Positions 1-6,418 of a stretch of 11,197 nt of DNA are shown here, one piece after another; positions within the stretch are counted from its first letter, which is position 1, and each line of letters begins with the position of its first letter. The stretch spans positions 1-11,197 of the forward strand of contig WUAJ01000060.1 in the NCBI GenBank assembly GCA_009827215.1, read 5' to 3'. Made by a program: the position numbers and the translations under genes. The notes beneath the pieces are model-generated. The model did no database searches. It saw only the letters and a program-made list of their open reading frames with translations, and was not told the origin of the DNA. The stretch comes from Phycisphaeraceae bacterium (GTDB lineage: Bacteria > Planctomycetota > Phycisphaerae > Phycisphaerales > UBA1924).

Positions 1-1003
1 CCTCAACACGAGCATCGACCACGGCTTCAAACTCCGCTCGGAGCATCCGATTCACGCGATACCGCATCGCCTCGCCGCACAGTGTCATCGACAGCGCCAG
101 CGAATGCCCCTCATCCTCCCAGATCACTTCACGCTCATCACCAAACCACACCATCCCGAGCCGAGATCCGCCGAGTTCTTCCACCCCGATCGTTGCCACG
201 CGCCCCTCGACACTCGGCTTGATGATCTCCACCGCACTCAGCGTCGTCTGCTCACCCGCACCACAGCCATCGAGGATTGATCTCGCTTTCGCAATGACAC
301 CATTCGGATCAACATCACCCACAACCAACAGCGTCGACTGTCCCGCGTTCCATTCACGATCCACAAACGCCCGCACAGTATCCGCATCCAGCGCCGCGCA
401 CTCGTCCAGACTCGGCATCGCCATCCGAGAGAACCCGCTCCCATCAAGCAGCTCTGGAAGCCACTGCATGTACGCCCAGCGCTCGCCGCGCTCTTCTTCC
501 ATCGCCTTGAGTTCTTCAAGCACCCCCTCACGCACCACACCGATCGCTTCATCCCCCGGCGAGTATCCATCCAACAGACCACGCGCCACGCGGATCCCAT
601 CCGAAACATCCCCTGCTTCCTGTACCTCCAGCATGAACGCCACATGCCCATTCAGCACCATCACCCCACCTCGATCCTCGATGCCGATATACCCCTCGGA
701 TTCCGGATCGACCCCGATCATCGCGAGCATGTCTTCACGAGAGAACTCCCCAACGCCGTGCATCGCCGCGCGTGCCGCGATCAGCGACGCCCCGCGTTCG
801 CCGTCCCGCTCACTCATCGAGCCGCGACCAATCCGCGTCCAGACCTGAGTCGTCTGGTCCTCCAAAGCCGGATCGCTGTAAACAATCACCTCAAGACCAC
901 ACCGGAGCACTTCACGCTTGACGCGAACAGACTCGTCATCACCGCGTGCCGAGACAACCAGCACGCCGAGCAGAATCAAGATGAAACAACAAATCCGCCG
1001 CAC
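1..1003 (-). CDS. M16 (insulinase-family) peptidase homolog lacking the zinc motif, 3' end off window
   Basis: The first 334 codons are present; the gene runs off the left edge. Translation from GTG at 1003 gives a basic start, a hydrophobic segment (residues 5-19, CCFILILLGVLVVSA), then a secreted domain, so export is likely. The M16 N-terminal domain pattern is clear: a strand ending in RIGRGSMSE (57-65), a following helix, a LEEL helix (162-165), and DTVRAFVDREW followed by STLLVVGDVDP (208-233), as in mitochondrial processing peptidase and pitrilysin relatives. Where active members carry HxxEH, this protein reads LIAAR (74-78), so zinc-dependent proteolysis is unlikely; a structural or partner role is inferred. 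The start is uncertain: GTG 1003 has GGAG about 10 bases upstream, and an in-frame GTG at 1045 would add 14 residues. It follows rsmD by about 150 bases on the same strand. Family sure, activity inferred. Confidence 0.8.
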   Translation of the reverse strand, partial: MRRICCFILILLGVLVVSARGDDESVRVKREVLRCGLEVIVYSDPALEDQTTQVWTRIGRGSMSERDGERGASLIAARAAMHGVGEFSREDMLAMIGVDPESEGYIGIEDRGGVMVLNGHVAFMLEVQEAGDVSDGIRVARGLLDGYSPGDEAIGVVREGVLEELKAMEEERGERWAYMQWLPELLDGSGFSRMAMPSLDECAALDADTVRAFVDREWNAGQSTLLVVGDVDPNGVIAKARSILDGCGAGEQTTLSAVEIIKPSVEGRVATIGVEELGGSRLGMVWFGDEREVIWEDEGHSLALSMTLCGEAMRYRVNRMLRAEFEAVVDARVE

Positions 1004-1062
1004 GAACGAGCGTCTCCAATCCGGTTCAACGAGACATCTCCTCACGAAAGCAAGGGTCCCTC

Positions 1063-1068
1063 AATATA
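1063..1068 (-). promoter_or_regulatory. possible -10 box before the M16-like gene
   Basis: On the minus strand the bases read TATATT, one mismatch from the sigma-70 -10 consensus, about 60 bases before the GTG at 1003. The hexamer 17 bases upstream (GCATCA) does not resemble TTGACA, so this is only a weak candidate. If real, it would leave a leader of about 50 bases and favour the start at 1003 over that at 1045. Confidence 0.2.
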
Positions 1069-1154
1069 CCGCCATCGAAGACCAATGATGCAGCTGTGCA
1101 CCATCAGAAGCACATCAAATTCCTAGGCAGATCCCACCAGAATCACGCAACAAA

Positions 1155-1910
1155 TCAATCCTGCTTGCGCATATACAGATGAATCGCCGTCGATCCGTAC
1201 ACATGCGTCTCAGGACCCTCAGCCCCCTCCATCTCAAGCGAGATATCCCAAGTCCGATACTTCGGTTGCCCCCCCTCATGGACCTCCGCGCTCTCTTGCT
1301 CCCACAGCGCCGCCAGATCCTCCTCGCTCAGCTCCACCATCTCCTCGCCGTCGATCAGCTCCGTCGCCTGAGCTCCGCCGCTCTGCGTTTCCGCATCCAC
1401 CCCCTCTTCATCAATCCGCTCACGATGATAAAAGGGCCAAGGCGTACGAATGATCCCATACCCCGTCTCATCAAGCATCCCAATCAAACGCTCGAACTGC
1501 TTCTTCACACGTGGCCAACCCTCAGGATCCCACACCATCGCATACGGCGGATCCATAAACACAATGTGCGCCGGCTTGGGACAACGCGAAAGCGTCGCCG
1601 GCCCAAGCGCATCACAACACGCCACCTCCACACGATCGCCGCACCCCAGCATCTCAATATTCTCTTCAAGCGTCCGCACCATCCGACGATCGCGTTCCAC
1701 GCACACCACTCGGCTCGCGCCCTGACTCGCCATCTCAAGACCCACCGATCCAGACCCTGCGAACACATCGATCACCCCCTCACCCTCAAAGTGACCGCGC
1801 AGCAGATTAAACATCGCCTCCTTCACCATGTCCGGAATCGGACGCGTCTCCACCCCCTTGGGAAGTGGATGCAACTTACGACGACGATACTCTCCGCTGA
1901 TAATCCGCAT
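1155..1910 (-). CDS. rsmD: 16S rRNA (guanine(966)-N2)-methyltransferase RsmD
   Basis: RsmD methylates N2 of G966 in 16S rRNA using S-adenosylmethionine, in the cytosol during 30S assembly. The N terminus MRIISGEYRRRKL is the family signature, followed by TRPIPDMVKEAMFNLL (22-37), the SAM-binding loop DVFAGSGSVGLE (48-59), an acidic motif VCVERD (69-74) and the catalytic DPPY (120-123). The C-terminal VYGSTAIHLYM (237-247) matches the usual last strand. At 251 residues it is longer than the usual 180-200; the excess is an acidic stretch at about 164-234 just before the last strand. No good Shine-Dalgarno is visible before ATG 1910, but the family N terminus fixes the start. A terminator at 1979-2000 separates it from the gene upstream, so it probably has its own promoter. 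Confidence 0.94.
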   Translation of the reverse strand: MRIISGEYRRRKLHPLPKGVETRPIPDMVKEAMFNLLRGHFEGEGVIDVFAGSGSVGLEMASQGASRVVCVERDRRMVRTLEENIEMLGCGDRVEVACCDALGPATLSRCPKPAHIVFMDPPYAMVWDPEGWPRVKKQFERLIGMLDETGYGIIRTPWPFYHRERIDEEGVDAETQSGGAQATELIDGEEMVELSEEDLAALWEQESAEVHEGGQPKYRTWDISLEMEGAEGPETHVYGSTAIHLYMRKQD

Positions 1911-1978
1911 GCCGTATCAATGCACACCAAAGCACCCAAAGCAATCCTGCAGACCACATCAACCCGAATTAAGCGCAC

Positions 1979-2000
1979 AAAAAAACGGCTCATTCAGCCG
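1979..2000 (-). terminator. intrinsic terminator after the 2030-2686 gene
   Basis: Read on the minus strand: CGGCT, loop GAATG, AGCCG, then seven T. The 5-bp GC-rich stem followed directly by a T run is a classic short rho-independent terminator. It begins 29 bases after the stop codon at 2030 and lies before rsmD, so it would end the upstream transcript. Confidence 0.72.
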
Positions 2001-2029
2001 CCAACTCCCGATCCATCTGTTCTTTCGAA

Positions 2030-2686
2030 TCAGACACCGGAATCCTCGAGCAAACGCTCAATCGAGCACAAAGCCGTTCGAGGCGTCACCTGACCACTCA
2101 CCAAACCCCAGAACGGGATCTCACCGATCGGAGCAGGCGACCACGAGTTCAATCGCGAATCAACCCGGCGACCCTCACGCATCAATCGCGAAGACCCCAC
2201 ATACACGCACCGTTGGATCAGCAACAATCCATCGTCAGCGTATTCCATCTCGGCGCTCACCCCCGCCATGACTTCAGCCATGTCCTGGAACAATCCGCGA
2301 TCACGACGCACAAGCAGATCCGCGTCATGCCAGACGAACACCCGCATCCGCTCATGACGACGGCCGGGCATCGTGCAACGCTGACGCAACAGTGACGAAA
2401 TCCCGTGAGGACCGTCCACCGTTCGGCTCAACTTATCCACCGGAATCAAACGCTCGAGCTGATCGCACAGATCATCGATCGAGCGAATCGAACGACCGTG
2501 TATTACACAAACTTGTGTGTCTGCCATCCCCGAGAGAAACTGTTGGAACTGTGCTGCGAATCGAGTCCGAACTTGGAGATCATCACCCCACGCCACGAGA
2601 TGCCGATCCTCGAGCCGCGCCAAAACCTCAGGCTGCCAAGTGATCGGCTCAAACACAAACCCATGTTGTCCAGACATCGCGGACAT
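2030..2686 (-). CDS. hypothetical protein, 218 aa, family not recognised
   Basis: I do not recognise this protein. It is soluble: no signal peptide or membrane segment. Visible pieces are a strand-like VCVIHGRS (59-66), an amphipathic helix (69-81), a basic stretch PGRRHERMR (107-115), a hydrophobic strand ending in acidic residues, VFVWHDADLL (116-125), and a second strand pair GLLLIQRCVYVG (153-164). The order of a strand ending in DAD, a helix and another strand is reminiscent of the Walker B half of AAA+/P-loop ATPases, but there is no GxxxxGK[ST] Walker A, so ATPase function cannot be claimed. The start at 2686 is supported by GGAG (2693-2696) with a 6-base spacer. It has its own terminator at 1979-2000 and stands alone between rsmD and the divergent regulator gene. 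Confidence 0.78.
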   Translation of the reverse strand: MSAMSGQHGFVFEPITWQPEVLARLEDRHLVAWGDDLQVRTRFAAQFQQFLSGMADTQVCVIHGRSIRSIDDLCDQLERLIPVDKLSRTVDGPHGISSLLRQRCTMPGRRHERMRVFVWHDADLLVRRDRGLFQDMAEVMAGVSAEMEYADDGLLLIQRCVYVGSSRLMREGRRVDSRLNSWSPAPIGEIPFWGLVSGQVTPRTALCSIERLLEDSGV

Positions 2687-3069
2687 TCACTTCTCCAAAG
2701 GCGGTCCCCGCCTCAAACTGCCTGACCCCAAACAATAAATACAGACCGGTCCCGCGACCAGCCTGTAACCGAGCTACCCATCTGGGGTACAGACCTGTTC
2801 AATATGCGCCAAAAACCCGTTCAAACCAGCAAACTTCACAGAAATCCACAATCAATCAACCATCTTTCAGTAAATAAATGAACACTTACCAATCCACATC
2901 ACACAAATTTGAACGAACACGCTCTCAAAATATGATTTCCTAGGTAATTCCATCCATCCATTCAACCTTAGGTCATTGTCCCTATTCTCAAAGAGATCTC
3001 GATATCTGAGCTCTAAATCGCTGATAAATAAGCAATGGAACAGGTTTTTGCCTGCTCGGATAACTGATC
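2687..3069. other. divergent intergenic region, noncoding
   Basis: No open frame with a start and family-like content is seen in these 383 bases. The right two thirds are visibly more AT-rich than the genes. It must hold promoters for the genes starting at 2686 (minus) and 3070 (plus); I could not assign a convincing -35/-10 pair on either strand. Structures seen: a 6-bp hairpin with a 3-base loop at 2699-2713 abutting the Shine-Dalgarno of the minus gene; an 8-bp palindrome GACCGGTC at 2744-2751; TACAGACC repeated at 2740 and 2789; a 5-bp hairpin at 2776-2790 (TACCC/GGGTA); TAGGT[AC]ATT at 2941 and 2969; and a small CAGG/CCTG hairpin at 3041-3054 just before the regulator start. Confidence 0.6.
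2994..3007. promoter_or_regulatory. imperfect palindrome, candidate operator upstream of the LuxR-type gene
   Basis: AGATCTCGATATCT is symmetric about the central TCGA except for one base pair of positions (5 and 10). It sits 62 bases before the regulator's ATG, where an autoregulatory LuxR-family operator would be plausible. Short AT-rich palindromes arise by chance, so this is only a candidate. Confidence 0.2.
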
Positions 3070-3999
3070 ATGCAATGTAACATTCACAACACTTCGAATA
3101 CGAACGACAACCTTCACAAGCTCGCTCAATGCGTCTTCGCCGTATCCACTCTGCCGTGCGCCCCAACCGCAGATTGGCCAACCCAAGCCGCCGAGGCGCT
3201 CTCCAAACTCGCTCCCAATGCCGCGTTTGCCGTCATCATCGCCCACCTCAACACAGAATCACTCAGAGCATCCACCGATGCCTCAGGCGTATCGAGCAAT
3301 CCCAACCACCCCGCGACCACGAACCCCTTCGAGTCCAGATCCACGCTCGAGCAACTCGGATCACTGAACTCCAAGCTCCACCACTCAGGACTCAGCAAAC
3401 CACTGATCTCGAACGCTCAAATCCTGCTCCCGAAGTGGTACGCCAGCGACGCGAGCAACCACTGGAAGTCCACTCAACCTCAGCAAACACTCGTCAGCTA
3501 CTGTCCTCTTATCAATGCTGGCGCGACACAGAACTCCACTCAAACCCAACAACTCGCGCTGATCTGTATCGCTACGCCAAACCCAAACTCCGCGGACCTG
3601 CTCGATCATGACATGTTCTCATCCGTGATGAGCATCCTCAACCACAAAGCCGCCGCGATGTGCAACGAGCAAGCCAACAACTCGATCTGCTGGTTGACCC
3701 AACGAGAACAAGTCATCCTCGATCAACTCATTCTCGGCTGCTCAGTACGAGAGATCGCTGACTCCATCGATCGCTCGCCGCACACTGTGCATGATCATGT
3801 CAAAAGCCTGCACAAAAAGCTCGGCGCTTCAAGCCGAGGACAACTCATCGCCAATGCCCTTGGTCACAAAGATCAATCCAAACCATCACAGTTGCATAGC
3901 CCGCAGATCGATCCCGAACTGATCCGCCAAACAGGTGCGAGCGAGTTCATCGAACCGCATCCAGAATCGCGTGTCCGCGCAATGCGGCTCAACCGTTAA
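3070..3999 (+). CDS. LuxR/NarL-type HTH transcriptional regulator with unassigned N-terminal sensor
   Basis: The C-terminal part (residues 208-266) is a LuxR-type DNA-binding domain: LTQREQVILDQL, the conserved GCSVREIADSI, SPHTVHDHVK recognition helix, and KLGASSRGQLI. Upstream of it, residues 1-200 are unlike a receiver domain: no conserved Asp/Lys set is visible. Two hydrophobic strands (AFAVIIAHL, 52-60; LALICIATP, 162-170) followed by a long helix (180-198) would suit a GAF- or PAS-like ligand sensor, but this is inference. The domain is rich in Asn, Gln, Ser and Thr. A tail of about 40 residues follows the HTH. The start is bounded by an in-frame TAA at 3061; no clear Shine-Dalgarno precedes ATG 3070. 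The stop overlaps the convergent lipoprotein gene by 11 bases. Targets are unknown; the divergent gene and itself are the nearest candidates. Confidence 0.87.
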   Translation: MQCNIHNTSNTNDNLHKLAQCVFAVSTLPCAPTADWPTQAAEALSKLAPNAAFAVIIAHLNTESLRASTDASGVSSNPNHPATTNPFESRSTLEQLGSLNSKLHHSGLSKPLISNAQILLPKWYASDASNHWKSTQPQQTLVSYCPLINAGATQNSTQTQQLALICIATPNPNSADLLDHDMFSSVMSILNHKAAAMCNEQANNSICWLTQREQVILDQLILGCSVREIADSIDRSPHTVHDHVKSLHKKLGASSRGQLIANALGHKDQSKPSQLHSPQIDPELIRQTGASEFIEPHPESRVRAMRLNR

Positions 4000-4546
4000 C
4001 CAGCTTGCTCCGAATCGCCTCACCGATCCGCTCAGCGAGCAACCCATCCTGACCAATCGGTGTCACGATCCGAGCAGGCTGCCGCTTTCCTTGCGAATCA
4101 ATTACGACAGCGTGCGTGGATCGTGAAATGCTCTCTGTCTCGATGCGCCACGCCGGACGATGCACGCGCTGCACAAGCACCGACACCATCACCGATCCAT
4201 CGTTCTCGATATCAACACGCACAGAGCGCTCATGCTGATTGACCAGATCCGCAGTCTCTTGCTTGAACGACCCCTGCTCCCCATCCCAAGGCGACGCGAG
4301 CCCCTGAGTCGTCTTATACGCTGTAGTCACCACCCCACGCCGAGCATCGACGCGATCAATCACAAAGCGATGATCCGTGAGCACCTCGCGGATCACCCCG
4401 ATCAATCGCTCACGATCCGCATCAAACCCCTCCCCTCCCACAGCATAGCTCTGACCGTTGTAGACGGTCGCGTTGTTGCACGCGCCGAGCATCAACAAGC
4501 ACCCCACCATCAAACCGACAAAGATCGGAATCTGTACATGATTCAT
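3989..4546 (-). CDS. putative lipoprotein, conserved function unknown
   Basis: The 185-residue product has a type II signal peptide: short N-region, hydrophobic core (8-20) and a lipobox LGAC with the lipidated Cys at 23, so it should be anchored to a membrane facing the periplasm. The mature part has a helix ERLIGVIREVLTDHRFVIDRVDARRGVVTTAY (about 46-78) and a beta-rich portion with VRVDI and GSVMVSVLVQRV, a layout seen in small periplasmic lipoproteins, but I cannot name a family. ATG 4546 is chosen over ATG 4552 because GAGGG (4553-4557) directly touches the latter but lies 6 bases from the former. The gene starts 34 bases after the decarboxylase stop on the same strand, so co-transcription is likely. 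A 6-bp hairpin (4569-4585) covers that junction without a T run. Confidence 0.8.
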   Translation of the reverse strand: MNHVQIPIFVGLMVGCLLMLGACNNATVYNGQSYAVGGEGFDADRERLIGVIREVLTDHRFVIDRVDARRGVVTTAYKTTQGLASPWDGEQGSFKQETADLVNQHERSVRVDIENDGSVMVSVLVQRVHRPAWRIETESISRSTHAVVIDSQGKRQPARIVTPIGQDGLLAERIGEAIRSKLVNG

Positions 4547-4580
4547 TCGCATCCCTCAGTCTACGCCCGCTGAATACGCT

Positions 4581-6068
4581 TCAGCACAACGAATCAAGGA
4601 CCTCTTCAAGTTCTTCGATCAAAGTATCGATGTCCGCTTCCCCCACTCCAGGCGTCCCCACACTCACGCGTGCAATGGACTCCTGAGCCCTGCCCTCCCC
4701 GATCGGGACTGTCGAATGCGTGATCATCACGCGTCCGCGCGCATTGATACGCTCCACCAACTCGCTCGTCAATCCAGAATCCCCCAGAACACGGAAGCAC
4801 ACCAACCCCAGCATGCGATCACACGCGAGCTCCACGCGTGAATTCTGCTCCACCCACCGCTCGACCCGCTGTGCGAGCTGGACATGACCTCGGATATGCT
4901 CACGCAACCCTTCAATCCCAAAACAGCGGATCACCATCCAGAGCTTGAGCGATCGCATCCGTCGTCCCAGCGCGATGTGCCAATCTCGATAATCTACCAC
5001 GCCGCTCTCACTCGCTTTATCGCGCAGATACGCCGGAGTGATACTCATCGAATCAACAAGCACATCACGATCGCGCACCCAGAACAGATCGCAATCAAAG
5101 TTCGTCAATAGCCATTTGTGCGGATTGATGCACACCGAATCCGCACGCTCGACGCCTTCCATCATCCCACGATGCTCAGGACACACCGCCGCCGCTCCCG
5201 CCCACGCCGCATCGACATGCAACCACGCCTTGTGCCCACCCACTTCTCCGATCACATCCGCAATCGACCCAAGCGGATCCACCGCTCCTGTCGAAGTCGT
5301 CCCCACTGTTGCGACCACCATCATCGGAACCAATCCCGCTTCGATATCCGCACGCATCGATCGCTCGAGCGCCACACTATCCATGCGCAGCTCAGCATCC
5401 GTTTCAATCACACGCACTCGGCTCCGATCCTCGGCGTCATCCGCCAGACCGCACACCATCGCAGCCTTGACCACCGAGGAATGCGCCTGATCGCTTGTAT
5501 ACACAGTCACCTTCGAGCGATCAACGCCGCGTGATGTGCATCGCCGCCGTGCCGCGACCAGTGCCGCCACGACTGCTTCTGATGCTGTCCCCTGGATGCA
5601 CCCGCCGCCTTTCTCCGAGCGATCGAACCGGAATCCGTCATCAAGTCCAAACATCTGCGCGCACCAGTCCATCACGCGGACCTCAAGCTCCGTGCAAGCA
5701 GGCGAAGTCGACCACAACATCCCATTCACATTGAGCACCGCGCTCATCAGCTCGCCCAATATCGCTGGAACCGAGCTGCTGCATGGGAAGTACGCAAAGA
5801 ACCTCGGCGACTGCCAATGCACCAGACGCTCCACGAACTCGTTATCCGCTTCCTGAATCAATCCTTCAATCGACTCAATCGAGCACCCCTCCATCGGAGG
5901 CGATTGCTCAATCCCTTTCAACACCTCCCCCCACTCGACATCCGTACGAACATCCCGATCCGCAAGCGATCTCAAATAGCTCTGCGCCCATTGCGTAACG
6001 CGATCGATCCCGGCTCCCAACGCATCGATCCCAGATTCCCGCTGCGCGACCCACTCATCATGACCCAT
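4581..6068 (-). CDS. PLP-dependent aromatic-L-amino-acid decarboxylase (group II)
   Basis: This 495-residue protein matches the DOPA/tyrosine/tryptophan decarboxylase family in length and motif order: SPRFFAYFPCSSSVPAILGE (87-106), SPACTELEVRVMDW (122-135), GGGCIQGTASEA (154-165), AHSS with His196 that stacks on PLP, VATVGTTSTGAVDP (252-265), HVDAAWAG with Asp286 that binds the pyridine nitrogen, and NPHKW with Lys318 forming the Schiff base. Tyr347 in PAYL is exactly 29 residues after that Lys, as is Tyr332 after Lys303 in mammalian DOPA decarboxylase. It should release CO2 from an aromatic amino acid to give an amine; the exact substrate cannot be read. The start is placed at ATG 6068, where GGAGG (6077-6081) has an 8-base spacer; the frame stays open 49 codons further upstream, but that extension has no family resemblance. 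It probably heads an operon with the lipoprotein gene. Confidence 0.94.
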   Translation of the reverse strand: MGHDEWVAQRESGIDALGAGIDRVTQWAQSYLRSLADRDVRTDVEWGEVLKGIEQSPPMEGCSIESIEGLIQEADNEFVERLVHWQSPRFFAYFPCSSSVPAILGELMSAVLNVNGMLWSTSPACTELEVRVMDWCAQMFGLDDGFRFDRSEKGGGCIQGTASEAVVAALVAARRRCTSRGVDRSKVTVYTSDQAHSSVVKAAMVCGLADDAEDRSRVRVIETDAELRMDSVALERSMRADIEAGLVPMMVVATVGTTSTGAVDPLGSIADVIGEVGGHKAWLHVDAAWAGAAAVCPEHRGMMEGVERADSVCINPHKWLLTNFDCDLFWVRDRDVLVDSMSITPAYLRDKASESGVVDYRDWHIALGRRMRSLKLWMVIRCFGIEGLREHIRGHVQLAQRVERWVEQNSRVELACDRMLGLVCFRVLGDSGLTSELVERINARGRVMITHSTVPIGEGRAQESIARVSVGTPGVGEADIDTLIEELEEVLDSLC

Positions 6069-6229
6069 AACAAACGCCTCCGTATCGCACAAACCACTCA
6101 CTAGACCACTATTCCATGCACCGAATTCTTTGACTTTGGTCTTGCAAGAGTCAGGGTATTCTGGTAATCTCGCCCAATGTTCACTCGAACGCCGTGGGGG
6201 TGTTTGAAGTGCCAATTTGTTTCAGGCTC

Positions 6230-6254
6230 GTGAATGCAAAGGTCTCGCATTCAC
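6230..6254. repeat. perfect inverted repeat, 8-bp stem and 9-base loop
   Basis: GTGAATGC pairs with GCATTCAC across a 9-base loop. There is no T run on either side, so it is not a terminator. It lies about 165 bases before the FG-GAP gene start and could be a DNA operator or a leader RNA hairpin, depending on where transcription begins. Confidence 0.5.
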
Positions 6255-6312
6255 AACCAACAGCCCCACCGTGTTGAGCCTCTCGACGCATATTTCCGTG
6301 CGCCGAAGGATC

Positions 6313-6337
6313 CGAGCAAGTGTCGTGTGCTTGCTCG
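6313..6337. repeat. perfect inverted repeat, 8-bp stem and 9-base loop
   Basis: CGAGCAAG pairs with CTTGCTCG across a 9-base loop. The geometry is the same as that of the repeat at 6230-6254, although the sequence differs. It lies about 80 bases before the ATG at 6419 and has no T run. Confidence 0.5.
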
Positions 6338-6418
6338 CGAATCAACAGTCTAGTGGTACGGCATCACAGCGGAACGCTGTGTGCGCGAATCGTCGCGTCC
6401 GTGCCGAGGTTTCGTGGT

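Larger units (their letters stand above)
6069..6418. other. divergent intergenic region with two hairpins
   Basis: These 350 bases separate two divergent genes and hold no gene I can support. The Shine-Dalgarno of the decarboxylase (GGAGG, 6077-6081) and that of the FG-GAP protein (GAGGT, 6406-6410) lie at its ends. Possible plus-strand promoter elements are weak: TTGCAA (6142-6147), a 17-base spacer and TAATCT (6165-6170). Two perfect inverted repeats occupy 6230-6254 and 6313-6337 and are described separately. Confidence 0.6.

Noticed and set aside
219..1126. Two plus-strand open frames opposite the M16-like gene
   Set aside because: Ser/Pro/Arg-rich products with no motif; the minus strand carries a continuous M16-like frame through the whole stretch.
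1179..2093. Long plus-strand open frame (304 codons) opposite rsmD
   Set aside because: It is antisense to a clear RsmD gene, and its product is Arg/His/Pro-rich without any domain, as expected from a shadow frame in GC-biased coding sequence.
3070..3999. Acyl-homoserine-lactone quorum-sensing receptor
   Set aside because: Only the HTH is LuxR-like; the N-terminal part lacks the recognisable ligand-pocket pattern (conserved Trp/Tyr/Asp set), and no LuxI-type synthase is present.
4569..4585. Terminator between the decarboxylase and lipoprotein genes
   Set aside because: A 6-bp stem exists but is followed by GGGCG rather than a T run, so it is more likely incidental or involved in coupling.
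6130..6162. TTGACT and TATTCT as a plus-strand sigma-70 promoter
   Set aside because: The spacer is 21 bases, too long for normal sigma-70 recognition.
6069..6215. 49-codon N-terminal extension of the decarboxylase
   Set aside because: It resembles no part of the family, while ATG 6068 has a GGAGG at ideal spacing.
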